From assembly GCF_050916355.1 (NCBI RefSeq), contig NZ_CP136946.1, forward strand, positions 2,232,001 to 2,296,000: 64,000 nt of DNA, in the 5' to 3' direction. Positions 15,480 through 23,914 of this stretch are shown here, one piece after another. A program made the translations under genes and the position numbers. The notes beneath the pieces were generated by a model, which ran no database searches, was not told where the DNA came from, and was given only the letters and a program-made list of their open reading frames with translations. This DNA is from Jeongeupia wiesaeckerbachi (GTDB lineage Bacteria; Pseudomonadota; Gammaproteobacteria; Burkholderiales; Chitinibacteraceae). The first letter of the stretch is position 1; each line of letters starts with the position of its first letter.

Positions 15480-16421
15480 CTACTTGCGCTTGCGATCGTC
15501 GATCGGGGTCAGCGTGTAGCCCTGCTTTTTCAGTTGGGCGACGAGGCCGGTCTTGCCCGGCAGGTGCAATGCGCCGACGGCGATGAAGCTGCCGCCCTGG
15601 GCCAGCTGCGCCTGCATGCGCTCGGTCATCCGGTCGTTGCGGTCGTCGATCAGCGTCTTTTGCTTCCAGTCGTTGAAGTAGGCCTGATCGGCCGCCGGCA
15701 GCGTTACTTCGTCCTGATCGGCGAAGCGGACGATGCCGTCGACGTCGCGTTGCACGTACAGCGCAATCAGTTTCTTGTAGTAGGTATCGACATCGGGCTG
15801 CTGGTCGATCAGCGCGTACAGCAGCGTCTTCTGCTTGTCGGCCGGAATCGTTTCGAATACCGACGCCTGCTCGGAAATCGTTTCGAGGCCGGTGTACTGC
15901 TTGCCGCCCTCGATCGCCATTTTCGCCAGCATCAGGTCGAGCGGCAGATCGCCGGCTTTCTTCTTCGGCACCATCAGCAGCATCGCCGCGGCCCACGGCT
16001 TCATGCGCTTGGCGGCGACTTCCGGATAATCGCGCGCGGCGAGTTCGGGCAGCAGCTTCTGATAGTGCTTGGCATCGATCTGGCTGGCGAGCGATTCGCC
16101 CTCGGGCATCAGCACGCGCTTGGCGAAGTCCAGCATGCCGTTGTAATCGATACGGACTTCGGTGGTCACCGTGTCGGCGTCATCGAACGCCTTCTGCACT
16201 TGCGGCGACAGTTGCGTCACCTTCGGATCGCTGACGTGGGCGGTGCCGAACAGGTACGACGGCTTCTTGACGCCGGATTTCTCGATCTTCCACAGCACCG
16301 CGCGTGGAAAAGCGTCGGCCTTGGTCGGCTTGGTGGCCAGTGCGGGCAGCGGCGCCAGCAACGCAGCGGAACAGAGTGCAGCGGTCAGCGCCGCAAGGGG
16401 CGAGCGAAGTCGGGCAAACAT
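15480..16421 (-). CDS. TraB/GumN family secreted protein
   Basis: 313 residues with a signal peptide (hydrophobic stretch at 8-27, cleavage near ALA-TKP). The family is marked by LWKIEKSG, SYLFGTAHVSDP with the GTxHxxD motif, TEVRIDY and the later GLETISEQ and GSFIAVGALHLPG. TraB/GumN (Tiki-like) proteins are thought to be metal-dependent proteases using the two GxxH motifs; in bacteria they are mostly uncharacterised and here periplasmic. AGGAG lies ten bases before ATG 16421. Confidence 0.87.
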   Translation of the reverse strand: MFARLRSPLAALTAALCSAALLAPLPALATKPTKADAFPRAVLWKIEKSGVKKPSYLFGTAHVSDPKVTQLSPQVQKAFDDADTVTTEVRIDYNGMLDFAKRVLMPEGESLASQIDAKHYQKLLPELAARDYPEVAAKRMKPWAAAMLLMVPKKKAGDLPLDLMLAKMAIEGGKQYTGLETISEQASVFETIPADKQKTLLYALIDQQPDVDTYYKKLIALYVQRDVDGIVRFADQDEVTLPAADQAYFNDWKQKTLIDDRNDRMTERMQAQLAQGGSFIAVGALHLPGKTGLVAQLKKQGYTLTPIDDRKRK

Positions 16422-16587
16422 CCGGCAGATCTCCTGATTGGTACGGGCGCGCAGCCCTGTGGTCGACCGCCAGTATAAACATGCTCGGCCCGTGGCCGAA
16501 GCGTGTCGGTGTGGCCGTGCGGGCGGGAGGGGCCGGGCAGACGCAAAGCAGCTGCCAGCAAGACGGGCGAAACGCCGCCGGCGCGGC

Positions 16588-17118
16588 CTACAGCCCGGTG
16601 AGCACCTTGGCCGCCTGGACGAACTCGTCGGCGTACGGCCCGGCCTTGCGCGATTCGCGTAGCGCCATATTCCAGCGGGCGATGGCGTTTTTCAGTGCCG
16701 GTGTGTCCGATACGGCCTCGATTTCGCTGATCAGCCCGCGCGCCATCAGCCCGAGGAAGGTCTGTGCGCTTTCGGTCATCAGCGCCTTGGCCTTGATGAT
16801 GCGGATCGGATCGACGGCGTCGATCGGCTGGGGACGCTGGGTCGGAGTGGGTGATGCCGGTGGCGCGGAAGGCGCCGAAGGCTGCGGCGCGGCGTCGGGA
16901 ACGGTTAGCGCCCCCGCTGCGGTGATGCATGCCCGCGCTTGCAGCTCGGCCAGCAGCGGCGCCAGCTCGGCGTGGCCGAGCACCGTGGCGATCTCGGCCA
17001 GCGTGCGTCGACCGTCGATCAGGATCAGCAGCCGTCGCGCCCGGGCCGACAAACCGAGGCTGCGCGCGTCGATGTCGGCCTGACCCTGGGCGGTTTTGCT
17101 GTAGACGGTGTGCGGCAT
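16588..17118 (-). CDS. Hypothetical protein with a Pro-rich linker
   Basis: 176 residues in two parts. The N-terminal part (to about 70) looks like a small helical or winged-helix domain (LGLSARARRLLILIDGRRT). A linker rich in Pro/Ala/Ser (75-97) follows, then a helical part (PIRIIKAKALMTES, LGLMARGLISEIEA). No signal peptide. I cannot name the family. ATG 17118 precedes the first structured segment; the longer frame upstream overlaps nothing conserved. Confidence 0.6.
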   Translation of the reverse strand: MPHTVYSKTAQGQADIDARSLGLSARARRLLILIDGRRTLAEIATVLGHAELAPLLAELQARACITAAGALTVPDAAPQPSAPSAPPASPTPTQRPQPIDAVDPIRIIKAKALMTESAQTFLGLMARGLISEIEAVSDTPALKNAIARWNMALRESRKAGPYADEFVQAAKVLTGL

Positions 17119-17219
17119 GCTGGCGGCCCCCGGACGGTAGAAGCCGGCGAGGGTAGCAGCGCTGTGTTTCAATCGCGCGACGGCGAGCCGGCCCGCGCGA
17201 CGGGGCTTGAGTCCGGGCG

Positions 17220-17687
17220 CTAAGTGGCCGGCGTGCGCTTGATCGACCGGATGACCTGCCTGAAGATGATGTTGTGCAGCCGGTATCCCTTCTCGGAGAC
17301 GCTCCACTGGAAGGCGCCCTGATCCGTTCTGCGGACGTCCACGATCAGGCCCGCGTCCTTCAGCCGGTTCAGGTTTTCCTCGGTGACTTCTTCGCCGTTG
17401 TACTGGATCGGACCGCGTTGCCGCGCAATCACCAGAAAGAGCTGCAGCTGGGTGTCGTTCAGTGTCTGCAGCGCGGCAAGCTCGTCTGACAGGTCTCCCT
17501 CCTTGGCCTGCATCCGCAGCGACACCTCGAAGCCCGGGCCCCTGACCGTCGTGTCGCCGCGCCCCAGAATATCGAGCAGCGGCCCCCTCACGTAAAACAG
17601 CCACACGATGAAGGCCGCGCCGAGCAGCAGATAGACGATGGGCCGGATGGCGTGTTCGATCAGGGCAACGGCAATCTTTTCGGACAT
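17220..17687 (-). CDS. Membrane-anchored hypothetical protein
   Basis: 155 residues. One N-terminal membrane helix (about 14-31, IVYLLLGAAFIVWLFYV) is followed by a cytoplasmic domain. Residues 60-150 look like a winged-helix fold (LNDTQLQLFLVIARQRG, ENLNRLKDAGLIVDV, SVSEKGYRLHNIIF), which would suit a membrane-bound DNA- or protein-binding role. This is structure guesswork from sequence patterns. ATG 17687 has AGGAGAGG nearby upstream; the longer frame would add a basic, unlikely tail. Confidence 0.6.
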   Translation of the reverse strand: MSEKIAVALIEHAIRPIVYLLLGAAFIVWLFYVRGPLLDILGRGDTTVRGPGFEVSLRMQAKEGDLSDELAALQTLNDTQLQLFLVIARQRGPIQYNGEEVTEENLNRLKDAGLIVDVRRTDQGAFQWSVSEKGYRLHNIIFRQVIRSIKRTPAT

Positions 17688-17850
17688 GAGTCCTCTCCTG
17701 CGGATCGGGGCGAGGCAGCCGGCAGGCCGGGGCGGGGTGTTGCGCCGGCGAGGGCGTGCTCTTCCCTTATTCAGGTAGACCAAGAACTGCCGGGTATCCA
17801 GAAACATCGGCATGCGGTCCAGCAGGCGGCGTGCCCCGCATCACGGCCAT

Positions 17851-17877
17851 AAAAAAGGGCAGACCGTGGTCTGCCCT
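17851..17877 (-). terminator. Terminator of the DAACS symporter gene
   Basis: On the minus strand AGGGCAGACCACGGTCTGCCCT is followed by six T, 20 bases after the stop. Confidence 0.92.
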
Positions 17878-17896
17878 GGTGACTGCGCGACGCCGT

Positions 17897-19126
17897 TTAC
17901 TCGGTGGCGACGGCGTCGTAGACCTTGCGATCCAGATCGCCCTCGCTGCGCGCGACCACGACCGACGCCAGCGTGTCGCCGGAGATATTGGTCACGGTGT
18001 TCATCATGTCGATGATGCGGTCGACCGCGGCGATGACCGCGATGACTTCGAGCGGCAGGCCGACCGAGGCCAGCACCAGGCTCATCACGATCAGTCCGGT
18101 GCCCGGCACGCCGGCGGCGCCGATCGCCGACAGCGTCGTCGTCAGGATCACCATCAGCATCTGGCTCAGGCTCAGGTGCACGCCGTAGGCATTGGCGGCA
18201 AACACGGCAACGGCGCCCAGATAGGTCGACAGGCCGTTCATGTTCACCGTGGCGCCCAGCGGCAGCACGAAGGAGGCGATCGAGTTCTTCACGCCCAGCT
18301 GGTGTTCGGCGGTTTCGATATTCAGCGGAATCGTCGCATTCGACGACGCGGTCGAGTAGGCGAACAGCTGCACCGGCAGCATCTTGCGGATGAAGCGCAG
18401 CGGATTGAGGCCGATGGCGCGCAGGATCAGCGAGTAGACGCCGAACATCATGATGAAGCAGGAGAGGTAGATCACGCCGACCAGCGAAGCGAGCTCGCCC
18501 AGAATGGCGAAGCCGTTGTCGGCGGTCACGTAGGCCATAAGCGCGAACACGCCGATCGGCGCGAACGACAGCACCAGCAGGATCAGCTTGAAGACGACTT
18601 CATTGAGCGCGTTGAAGAAGCGCGCCACCGGCTCGCCCGCTTCGCCGGAGAAGTTGATCGCCAGGCCGAAGAAGATCGCGAACACGATCACCGGCAGCAC
18701 GTCGCCATTGGCGAGCGAATAGAACACGTTGGACGGGAAGATCGCGACAATGGTGTCGGTGAACGACACCGTCTTGCCGGCGACCGGTGCGGCGGCGCTG
18801 ATCAGGTGATTCAAACCGTTGCCGATACCGAACAGCGTGGCCAGTCCCATCGCGATTGCCGCGGCGCAGGCCATCGTCAACGCGAACACCAGCAGGGTCT
18901 TGCCGGCGATCCGACCCATTTTGGACAGGTCCTGCAAGGACAGGATGCCGCAGACCAGCGATACGAAGATGACCGGCTGCACTGTCATGCGGATCAGCGA
19001 CAGGAAGATATCGCCCAGCGGTTTGAGCATCTTGGCGTAATCGCCCAAGAGCAGGCCGGCGCAGACACCCAGTGCCAAAGCGATCAGGATTTTTTGCCAC
19101 ATCGGCATATGTTTGAGCTTGGACAT
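17897..19126 (-). CDS. Dicarboxylate/amino acid:cation symporter (DAACS family)
   Basis: 409 residues and about eight membrane helices plus two hairpin loops. Family marks are the serine-rich loop YSTASSNATIPLNIE (HP1), the substrate and sodium helix LGATVNMNG and the second hairpin SAIGAAGVPGTG, ending with DRIIDMMNTVTNISGD. The fold is that of GltPh/GltP; it imports glutamate, aspartate, C4-dicarboxylates or Ser/Thr with protons or sodium. The conserved Arg of helix 8 near the end (RIIDM) is present, but the exact substrate is open. GGAGG lies before ATG 19126. Confidence 0.93.
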   Translation of the reverse strand: MSKLKHMPMWQKILIALALGVCAGLLLGDYAKMLKPLGDIFLSLIRMTVQPVIFVSLVCGILSLQDLSKMGRIAGKTLLVFALTMACAAAIAMGLATLFGIGNGLNHLISAAAPVAGKTVSFTDTIVAIFPSNVFYSLANGDVLPVIVFAIFFGLAINFSGEAGEPVARFFNALNEVVFKLILLVLSFAPIGVFALMAYVTADNGFAILGELASLVGVIYLSCFIMMFGVYSLILRAIGLNPLRFIRKMLPVQLFAYSTASSNATIPLNIETAEHQLGVKNSIASFVLPLGATVNMNGLSTYLGAVAVFAANAYGVHLSLSQMLMVILTTTLSAIGAAGVPGTGLIVMSLVLASVGLPLEVIAVIAAVDRIIDMMNTVTNISGDTLASVVVARSEGDLDRKVYDAVATE

Positions 19127-19219
19127 GCGTCCTCCAGAATTTCGTTTATCTATTTAGATTTGCCGGCCGGAGCCTAATGACAAAGTCTGGAATACGCATT
19201 CAGGGAAACCGGTAACATT

Positions 19220-19234
19220 GTTGCAAACTGCAAC
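19220..19234. promoter_or_regulatory. Small inverted repeat upstream of the symporter gene
   Basis: GTTGCA-AAC-TGCAAC is a perfect six-base inverted repeat about 95 bases upstream of the symporter start. The position fits an operator, but no regulator gene lies beside it. Confidence 0.3.
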
Positions 19235-19573
19235 TTTATGGCTGCAATTCAATGACCAATTACCGCCGTTGGCTGGTAATTCGTCACGGCGCAGGCTGTC
19301 GCGGCAATATTTACGCCTGATGGGCGGGCCGAGGTGTGGCCTGCATAACAGCGGGACGATGTGCAGCCGCCATTGCGGCAATCGGAGCGCTCGCCATTGG
19401 GCAGGCACGCGATGCGCCGGGGACGCACTGTGGCTGGCGGTTTGAAGTGGCCGGTCGCCCGGGCGATGTTCGAACCGGGGGGGGGGGGGGCGGACGGGCT
19501 GTCGCGAGGTCCGGTCAGGCAGGTGATCGGCAGCGTGTCGCGCCAACGATCCGGGTCATCGCCAGGCGTGGAT
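19235..19573. other. Intergenic stretch without a recognisable gene
   Basis: I see no supported gene here. The stretch contains an unbroken run of 14 G (19477-19490), the longest homopolymer I noticed in the window. Open frames exist on both strands but have no start signal or family features. Confidence 0.5.
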
Positions 19574-19993
19574 TCAGCCGAATTCCTGGTGTTGCGGCAG
19601 ATCGTCGGTGATCGTGAACCAAGGCGCTTTCGAGCCGACGAATAGATGCGCCGACGGGCGAATGCCGGGCGCATCGGCCAGCGTGCCCAGTGTTACATGC
19701 ACGAAGGCGCCATCGCGCACCAGCGAGTACAGCAACGAGCCGCAGCAGCCGCAGCGCACATCGTGCGCCAGCGCTTCGCCATAGATCAGCAGCCGGTCTA
19801 CGCCCTGTGTAATCGCCAATTTGTCGCGTTCAATGCCGGCAAACGATTTGAAGGCCGAACCGGTTGCGCGGCGGCATTGTGAGCAATGGCAGTTGAGCGC
19901 ATAGACGAACTCATCGGCCACGGTATAACGCACCGCGCCGCACAGGCATTGGCCATTGAGGGGATGGGCTTGCGGCGGGTGGGAATGCGGCAT
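19574..19993 (-). CDS. GFA family zinc protein, second copy
   Basis: 139 residues. Zinc ligands of the GFA fold are visible: GQCLCGAVRY at 14-23, NCHCSQCRRATGSAF near 34-48 and CGCCGSLL near 83-90. The last CXXC is arranged as CGCCG, unlike the SCGCAPF of the first copy. It lies 49 bases downstream of another member on the same strand, so the two may form one transcript. Enzyme activity for this group is generally unproven. Confidence 0.87.
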   Translation of the reverse strand: MPHSHPPQAHPLNGQCLCGAVRYTVADEFVYALNCHCSQCRRATGSAFKSFAGIERDKLAITQGVDRLLIYGEALAHDVRCGCCGSLLYSLVRDGAFVHVTLGTLADAPGIRPSAHLFVGSKAPWFTITDDLPQHQEFG

Positions 19994-20042
19994 GCGTCAT
20001 GGCTCCGAAAGGGGGCGCTAAGCAGAAATTGGAGCTGGTGTC

Positions 20043-20444
20043 TTATTGATGCCCGGGCTGCCATTCGGCATGGCTATCGATGTCTGAGTCGTAGGCAAGC
20101 CAGGGAACGGCGTGCGAAGCCCAGATCCGTTGTACCGGCAACTGCCCCGGATCGTCGTCCAGCGTCGCGACCCGAAGCACCAGATGTGCCTTGCCTTCCT
20201 TCTGCGCGACCAGATGGCTGCCGCAATTGGAGCAAAAGTAGCGTTTCTTGCCGGGCGATGATTCGTAGTGTTTCAACAGTTCGGCACCTTTCAGCCAGCG
20301 GAAATGCGCCTGCTTGACGCCTGCCGCCGTATTGAAGGCCGCCGCGTGCGCCTTGCGGCAGGTATGGCAGGCGCAATGCTCGATCTCGGTGTCGAGCTGG
20401 TCCACTTCATATTCGATGGATTTGCAAAGGCAGCTGCCGCGCAT
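20043..20444 (-). CDS. GFA family zinc protein, third copy
   Basis: 133 residues: GSCLCKSIEYEV at the start, CACHTCRKAHAAAF near 24-37 and CSNCGSHLVAQ near 71-81, the three cysteine clusters of the family. AGGAC lies upstream of ATG 20444. This copy keeps KRYFCSNCGSH, the more typical late motif. With its downstream neighbour it makes a tandem GFA pair whose sequences are quite different, so a recent duplication is unlikely. Confidence 0.87.
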   Translation of the reverse strand: MRGSCLCKSIEYEVDQLDTEIEHCACHTCRKAHAAAFNTAAGVKQAHFRWLKGAELLKHYESSPGKKRYFCSNCGSHLVAQKEGKAHLVLRVATLDDDPGQLPVQRIWASHAVPWLAYDSDIDSHAEWQPGHQ

Positions 20445-20491
20445 GGGTGAAGTCCTGAGTGCTTGAGAAAATGGTGCTGTTTATATCCGGG

Positions 20492-20941
20492 CTAAGGTCG
20501 CGGCGGTGTCGCCCCGCCGGTCTTGGGCGCATCGCTCGGCCCGGCCGCACCCTGTGCGCAACGCGCGCGTGCCTGCACCTCAAAATGGTTGGACCAGTAA
20601 GGGTGACGGCCCCGGCACAACTGGACAAGGCTGGACGCCGGATACGCCAGAAAGAATACGACGCCCCAGCGCTCATATTGCCGCACGTGCTCCAGCTCAT
20701 GGCTGCGGAGTTGCGCCAGTGTCTCCTCGCTGCCGCCGAGCACCACATGGCCGAAGGTGATCGCGCCCAAACGACGGCGCATGGCTTCGGTGCCCGGCAA
20801 GGCAATTTCCAGTATCCCGAAATGACACCGCGCCTTGCCACCCAGCAGCAGGGCCGGCGCCGCCAGCAGCAAACCTACGGCGGAGCAGGGTGCTGCCCAG
20901 GTGTATCGAAGAACATGCAGAAGATGGCGCAACATGGTCAT
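20492..20941 (-). CDS. Membrane protein with a HELEH zinc-like motif
   Basis: 149 residues. An N-terminal hydrophobic region (about 10-35) is followed by GHVVLGGSEETLAQLRSHELEHVRQYERWG; HELEH fits HExxH and recalls membrane-linked metalloproteases or their degenerate relatives. A second hydrophobic stretch (VVFFLAYPASSLV) follows. The third metal ligand cannot be assigned. No clear ribosome site was found for ATG 20941 or ATG 20935. A good candidate for a small uncharacterised family. Confidence 0.65.
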   Translation of the reverse strand: MTMLRHLLHVLRYTWAAPCSAVGLLLAAPALLLGGKARCHFGILEIALPGTEAMRRRLGAITFGHVVLGGSEETLAQLRSHELEHVRQYERWGVVFFLAYPASSLVQLCRGRHPYWSNHFEVQARARCAQGAAGPSDAPKTGGATPPRP

Positions 20942-21237
20942 GCAGGCATCCGGTGCTGGAAGTGGGTGGATTCACCGAGCAAGCGCAGTGGGCTGAAGAT
21001 CGGCATGAAGGGCGGGGCGACGAGCGGGCGGATCCGGCAATGCTTCCCGCAGCAAAGCAGCTTCGCAAGGCTCAAGGTGATCGGGATTGACGAAGGGGGA
21101 CGCTGAATGATCGGCCAAGACAACGATTTGGCTTCATGGCGCCGAGCCACGCGTTTTAACAGGCTGGTTCACGGAATTGAAAACCACTTGAATATTGCGT
21201 TTGATTTTTAATTTATGTCTGCTTGCTGGTGATCGCA
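20942..21237. other. Intergenic stretch without a recognisable gene
   Basis: I see no gene; base composition shifts to AT-rich after about 21150, at the edge of the low-GC gene that follows. Confidence 0.5.
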
Positions 21238-21266
21238 ACAAATACGACGCAAGGCGCCGTATTTGT
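21238..21266 (-). terminator. Likely terminator of the low-GC hypothetical gene
   Basis: ACAAATACG ... CGTATTTGT forms a stem with a short GC-rich top, seven bases after the stop on the minus strand. The downstream T run is short. Confidence 0.6.
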
Positions 21267-21273
21267 TTTGCCA

Positions 21274-21813
21274 TTATACTTTTTGATCTCCACGATACCA
21301 GTCCGAACCGACTTGCCTTAAGTCCGGTGTTTGTGCGGGTCCCGAAGCGCCTGAACCTGTGTGGGTGTCGTCAATTGAAATGATCTTGTCGATTTGCACC
21401 GAAATATCGTTTCCGTATACCGTGCTGTGCAAAACAAGGATTCCCTTGTCGAAATCAACGCTTTTCAGTTCGCCTTGCTCTATGGTCGGATTGATGGCAT
21501 TTCCGTACTTGCCGGTCGCCCTGAGGTAGGTTCCCAGCTTGATGCTACTCAGTTGCTGTCGAATGGCTTTAATCAATTCCGGGTCGGGGGCTGCATCGCG
21601 ACGCCGTTGCGCTTCTCTGGCAATCCACGGCTCGCCATCTTCAAGGAGTTCCTTGTATTTATCAGGCTTGGACATTTTAAAGTCTTCCAGCGCCTCATTG
21701 GCTGCTTCGACTTGGCCATCGAAATCTATCCAGTTGGGGATTTCCAATGCTTCTCGCCATTTCTGCGTTGATGCGACATATTCACCAAGTGTAGGGCTTT
21801 TGTATTCAGACAT
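21274..21813 (-). CDS. Low-GC hypothetical protein
   Basis: 179 residues, soluble and highly charged, with no signal peptide. The N-terminal half is helical (YVASTQKWREALEIPNW, ALEDFKMSKPDKYKELL); the C-terminal half reads like beta strands (GILVLHSTVYGNDISVQIDK). I do not recognise the family. ATG 21813 has TGGAG eight bases upstream. The base composition is markedly AT-richer than its neighbours, which suggests acquisition from elsewhere. Confidence 0.65.
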   Translation of the reverse strand: MSEYKSPTLGEYVASTQKWREALEIPNWIDFDGQVEAANEALEDFKMSKPDKYKELLEDGEPWIAREAQRRRDAAPDPELIKAIRQQLSSIKLGTYLRATGKYGNAINPTIEQGELKSVDFDKGILVLHSTVYGNDISVQIDKIISIDDTHTGSGASGPAQTPDLRQVGSDWYRGDQKV

Positions 21814-22162
21814 GATCAGCACTCCAGTCGTTTCAGGGTTTCAAAACTGAACGGTGTAAAGGGGGTGCTTGGACATTCGCACTCTCGTGATCAATGTAGC
21901 CAGACTTCCATAATTCCGCCTGCATATCCGTTCGTCCGGCATTGCGTTTCCCTGGTGGTCGGGCTACCTGCGGTGCCCGAGCCGGAACGGACAGCAAGGT
22001 GACGCAAATTGCCGGTGTGACGGGTTTTTCCGGCTCGGCAGATCTGGTGCGGGATCGGCCCGGTGAACTCGCGCGTTGCTGCACGGTCATGCTCCGGGGG
22101 CGTAGGCAAGCCCCCCCATCATCCGTTGCAAACCGCGGCGACACGCAGACCAGGAGTCGATC
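21814..22162. other. Intergenic stretch without a recognisable gene
   Basis: This gap separates the diverging low-GC gene and the RidA gene. I see no open frame with family features and no clear promoter motif. Confidence 0.5.
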
Positions 22163-22561
22163 ATGCCCAAAACCGTCCTCAATCCCGATAGCGTATTCGA
22201 CACGCAGCAATACGGCTTCAGCCAGGCTGCGATCGTCAGCGGGCAGCGCCGGATGCTGCTGTCCGGTCAGGTCGGCGTCGACGCGAACGAGCGGACTGTC
22301 GGGCCCGGTTTGCAGGTACAGACCGAAGCGGCCTTCGACAATATCGAGCGCGTGCTGGCGGCGGCGGGCGCCAGGCTGCAACAGGTGATCATGTTGCGGA
22401 TCTATATCTGCGAAGCCGCCCGGGACGAACAGGACGTCATTGCCCAGGCATTGCGGCAGCGCTTCCCGGCCGATCCGCCGCCGTCGTCATGGATCATCGT
22501 CAGCGGGCTGTCCTTGCCCGAATGGCTGATCGAGATCGAGGCGGAGGCCATCCTCGACTAG
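22163..22561 (+). CDS. RidA family protein
   Basis: 132 residues of the RidA/YjgF/UK114 trimeric fold: an N-terminal YGFSQAAIVSGQRRMLLSGQ strand pair, a helix AAFDNIERVLAAAGA, and the closing EIEAEAILD strand. RidA proteins hydrolyse reactive enamine/imine intermediates from PLP enzymes; the archetype has an Arg near residue 105 that binds the carboxylate. Here the corresponding segment is PSSWIIVSGLSLPEW without an obvious Arg, so this may belong to a Rid subfamily with another role. Confidence 0.85.
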   Translation: MPKTVLNPDSVFDTQQYGFSQAAIVSGQRRMLLSGQVGVDANERTVGPGLQVQTEAAFDNIERVLAAAGARLQQVIMLRIYICEAARDEQDVIAQALRQRFPADPPPSSWIIVSGLSLPEWLIEIEAEAILD

Positions 22562-22631
22562 CCGGCCGTTGCCGGCGGCCTCGGTGCAGCGCCGGCAAGT
22601 TGTTTGCGCTGCCCTGGCCATCCTGTTCGGC

Positions 22632-23834
22632 TTACCAGCTCGATTCCCGCTCCGGGCTTGCGCTGATTTTGTGGAGCGACAGGTCGGCGCCGTTGAATTC
22701 TTCCTCGTCGCTCAGGCGCAGGCCGACGGTTTTCTTCAGCGCGCCGTAAACGATGAAGCCGCCGACGAAGGCGATGCTGCAGCCCATCAGTGTGCCGACC
22801 AGCTGGGCGACAAAGCTGACACCGCCGGCGCCGCCGAGGGCTTCGAGGCCGAACAGGCCGGCGGCGATGCCGCCCCAGGCGCCGCAGATGCCGTGCAGCG
22901 GCCACACGCCGAGCACGTCATCGATCTTCCAGCGGTTCTGCACCACGGTGAACAGCCAGACGAAACCGGCGCCGGCGACGCCGCCGACGACCAGCGCACC
23001 GAGCGGGTGCATCACGTCCGAGCCGGCGCAGACGGCGACGAGGCCGGCAAGCGGGCCGTTGTGGATGAAGCCGGGGTCGTTCTTGCCGGCCCACATTGCG
23101 GTTAGCGTGCCGCCGACCATAGCCATCAGCGAGTTGATCGCGACGAGGCCCGAGATGCCGGCGATCTTTTGCGCGCTCATCACGTTGAAGCCGAACCAGC
23201 CGACGATAAGGATCCACGCGCCGAGCGCCAGAAACGGAATGCTCGACGGCGGATGCGCGGCGACGCCGCCGTCCTTGTTGTAGCGGCCACGGCGCGCGCC
23301 GAGCAGCAGCACCGCCGGCAGTGCGATCCAGCCGCCGACGGCGTGAACGACGACCGAGCCGGCAAAGTCATGGAATGGCGCGCCGAAGGCGGCCTTGAAC
23401 CAGTCCTGTACGCCGAAGTTGTTGTTCCACATCATTCCTTCGAAGAAGGGATAGACGAAGCCGACCAGCAGGAAGGTCGCGGCCGATTGCGGGTGGAACT
23501 TGGCGCGCTCGGCGATGCCGCCGGAGACGATGGCCGGGATGGCCGCGGCGAAGGTCAAGAGGAAGAAGAAGCGCACCAGCTCGTAGCCGCTGTCCTTGGC
23601 GATTTCGTGCACCGGGCCGAAGAAATGCGTGCCGTAGGCGATGCCGTAGCCGATGAAGAAATAGGCAATGGCCGAGACGCCGAAATCGGTGAGGATCTTC
23701 ACCAGCGCGTTGACCTGGTTTTTCTTGCGGACCGTGCCGAGCTCAAGGAAGGCGAAGCCGGCGTGCATCGCCAGAATCATGATCGCCCCGAGCAGGATGA
23801 ACAGCACATCGGTACTGGTTTGAAATTGCGTCAC
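22632..23834 (-). CDS. amt: Ammonium transporter Amt
   Basis: 400 residues and eleven membrane helices. The pore signatures are FHDFAGSVVVHAVGG (first pore histidine) and VLGVWPLHGICGAWGG (second pore histidine). The family signature SGGIAERAKF and the WNNNFGV phenylalanine-region segment are present. It conducts ammonium into the cytoplasm. No glnK lies beside it, unlike the common glnK-amtB pair. A sigma-54 type promoter lies 65-80 bases upstream. There is no cleavable signal peptide; the protein starts shortly before helix 1. Confidence 0.94.
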   Translation of the reverse strand: MTQFQTSTDVLFILLGAIMILAMHAGFAFLELGTVRKKNQVNALVKILTDFGVSAIAYFFIGYGIAYGTHFFGPVHEIAKDSGYELVRFFFLLTFAAAIPAIVSGGIAERAKFHPQSAATFLLVGFVYPFFEGMMWNNNFGVQDWFKAAFGAPFHDFAGSVVVHAVGGWIALPAVLLLGARRGRYNKDGGVAAHPPSSIPFLALGAWILIVGWFGFNVMSAQKIAGISGLVAINSLMAMVGGTLTAMWAGKNDPGFIHNGPLAGLVAVCAGSDVMHPLGALVVGGVAGAGFVWLFTVVQNRWKIDDVLGVWPLHGICGAWGGIAAGLFGLEALGGAGGVSFVAQLVGTLMGCSIAFVGGFIVYGALKKTVGLRLSDEEEFNGADLSLHKISASPERESSW

Positions 23835-23897
23835 TGCGTGCTCCCGTAGGTCTGGATTGGCGCATGCGGTGGCTGCGCCTTATGCGGGATGCACCGA

Positions 23898-23914
23898 AAG
23901 CAAGCACCGTGCCG
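23898..23914 (-). promoter_or_regulatory. Sigma-54 promoter of amt
   Basis: On the minus strand the sequence is cGGCACggtgcTTGCt: GG and GC elements exactly ten bases apart, matching TGGCAC-N5-TTGC in all but the first base. It lies about 65-80 bases upstream of the amt ATG. Nitrogen-limitation control by NtrC would be expected from what is known of amt genes. Confidence 0.7.

Noticed and set aside
19574..20444. The tandem GFA genes as a recent duplication
   Set aside because: Outside the zinc motifs the two proteins differ widely in sequence and length.
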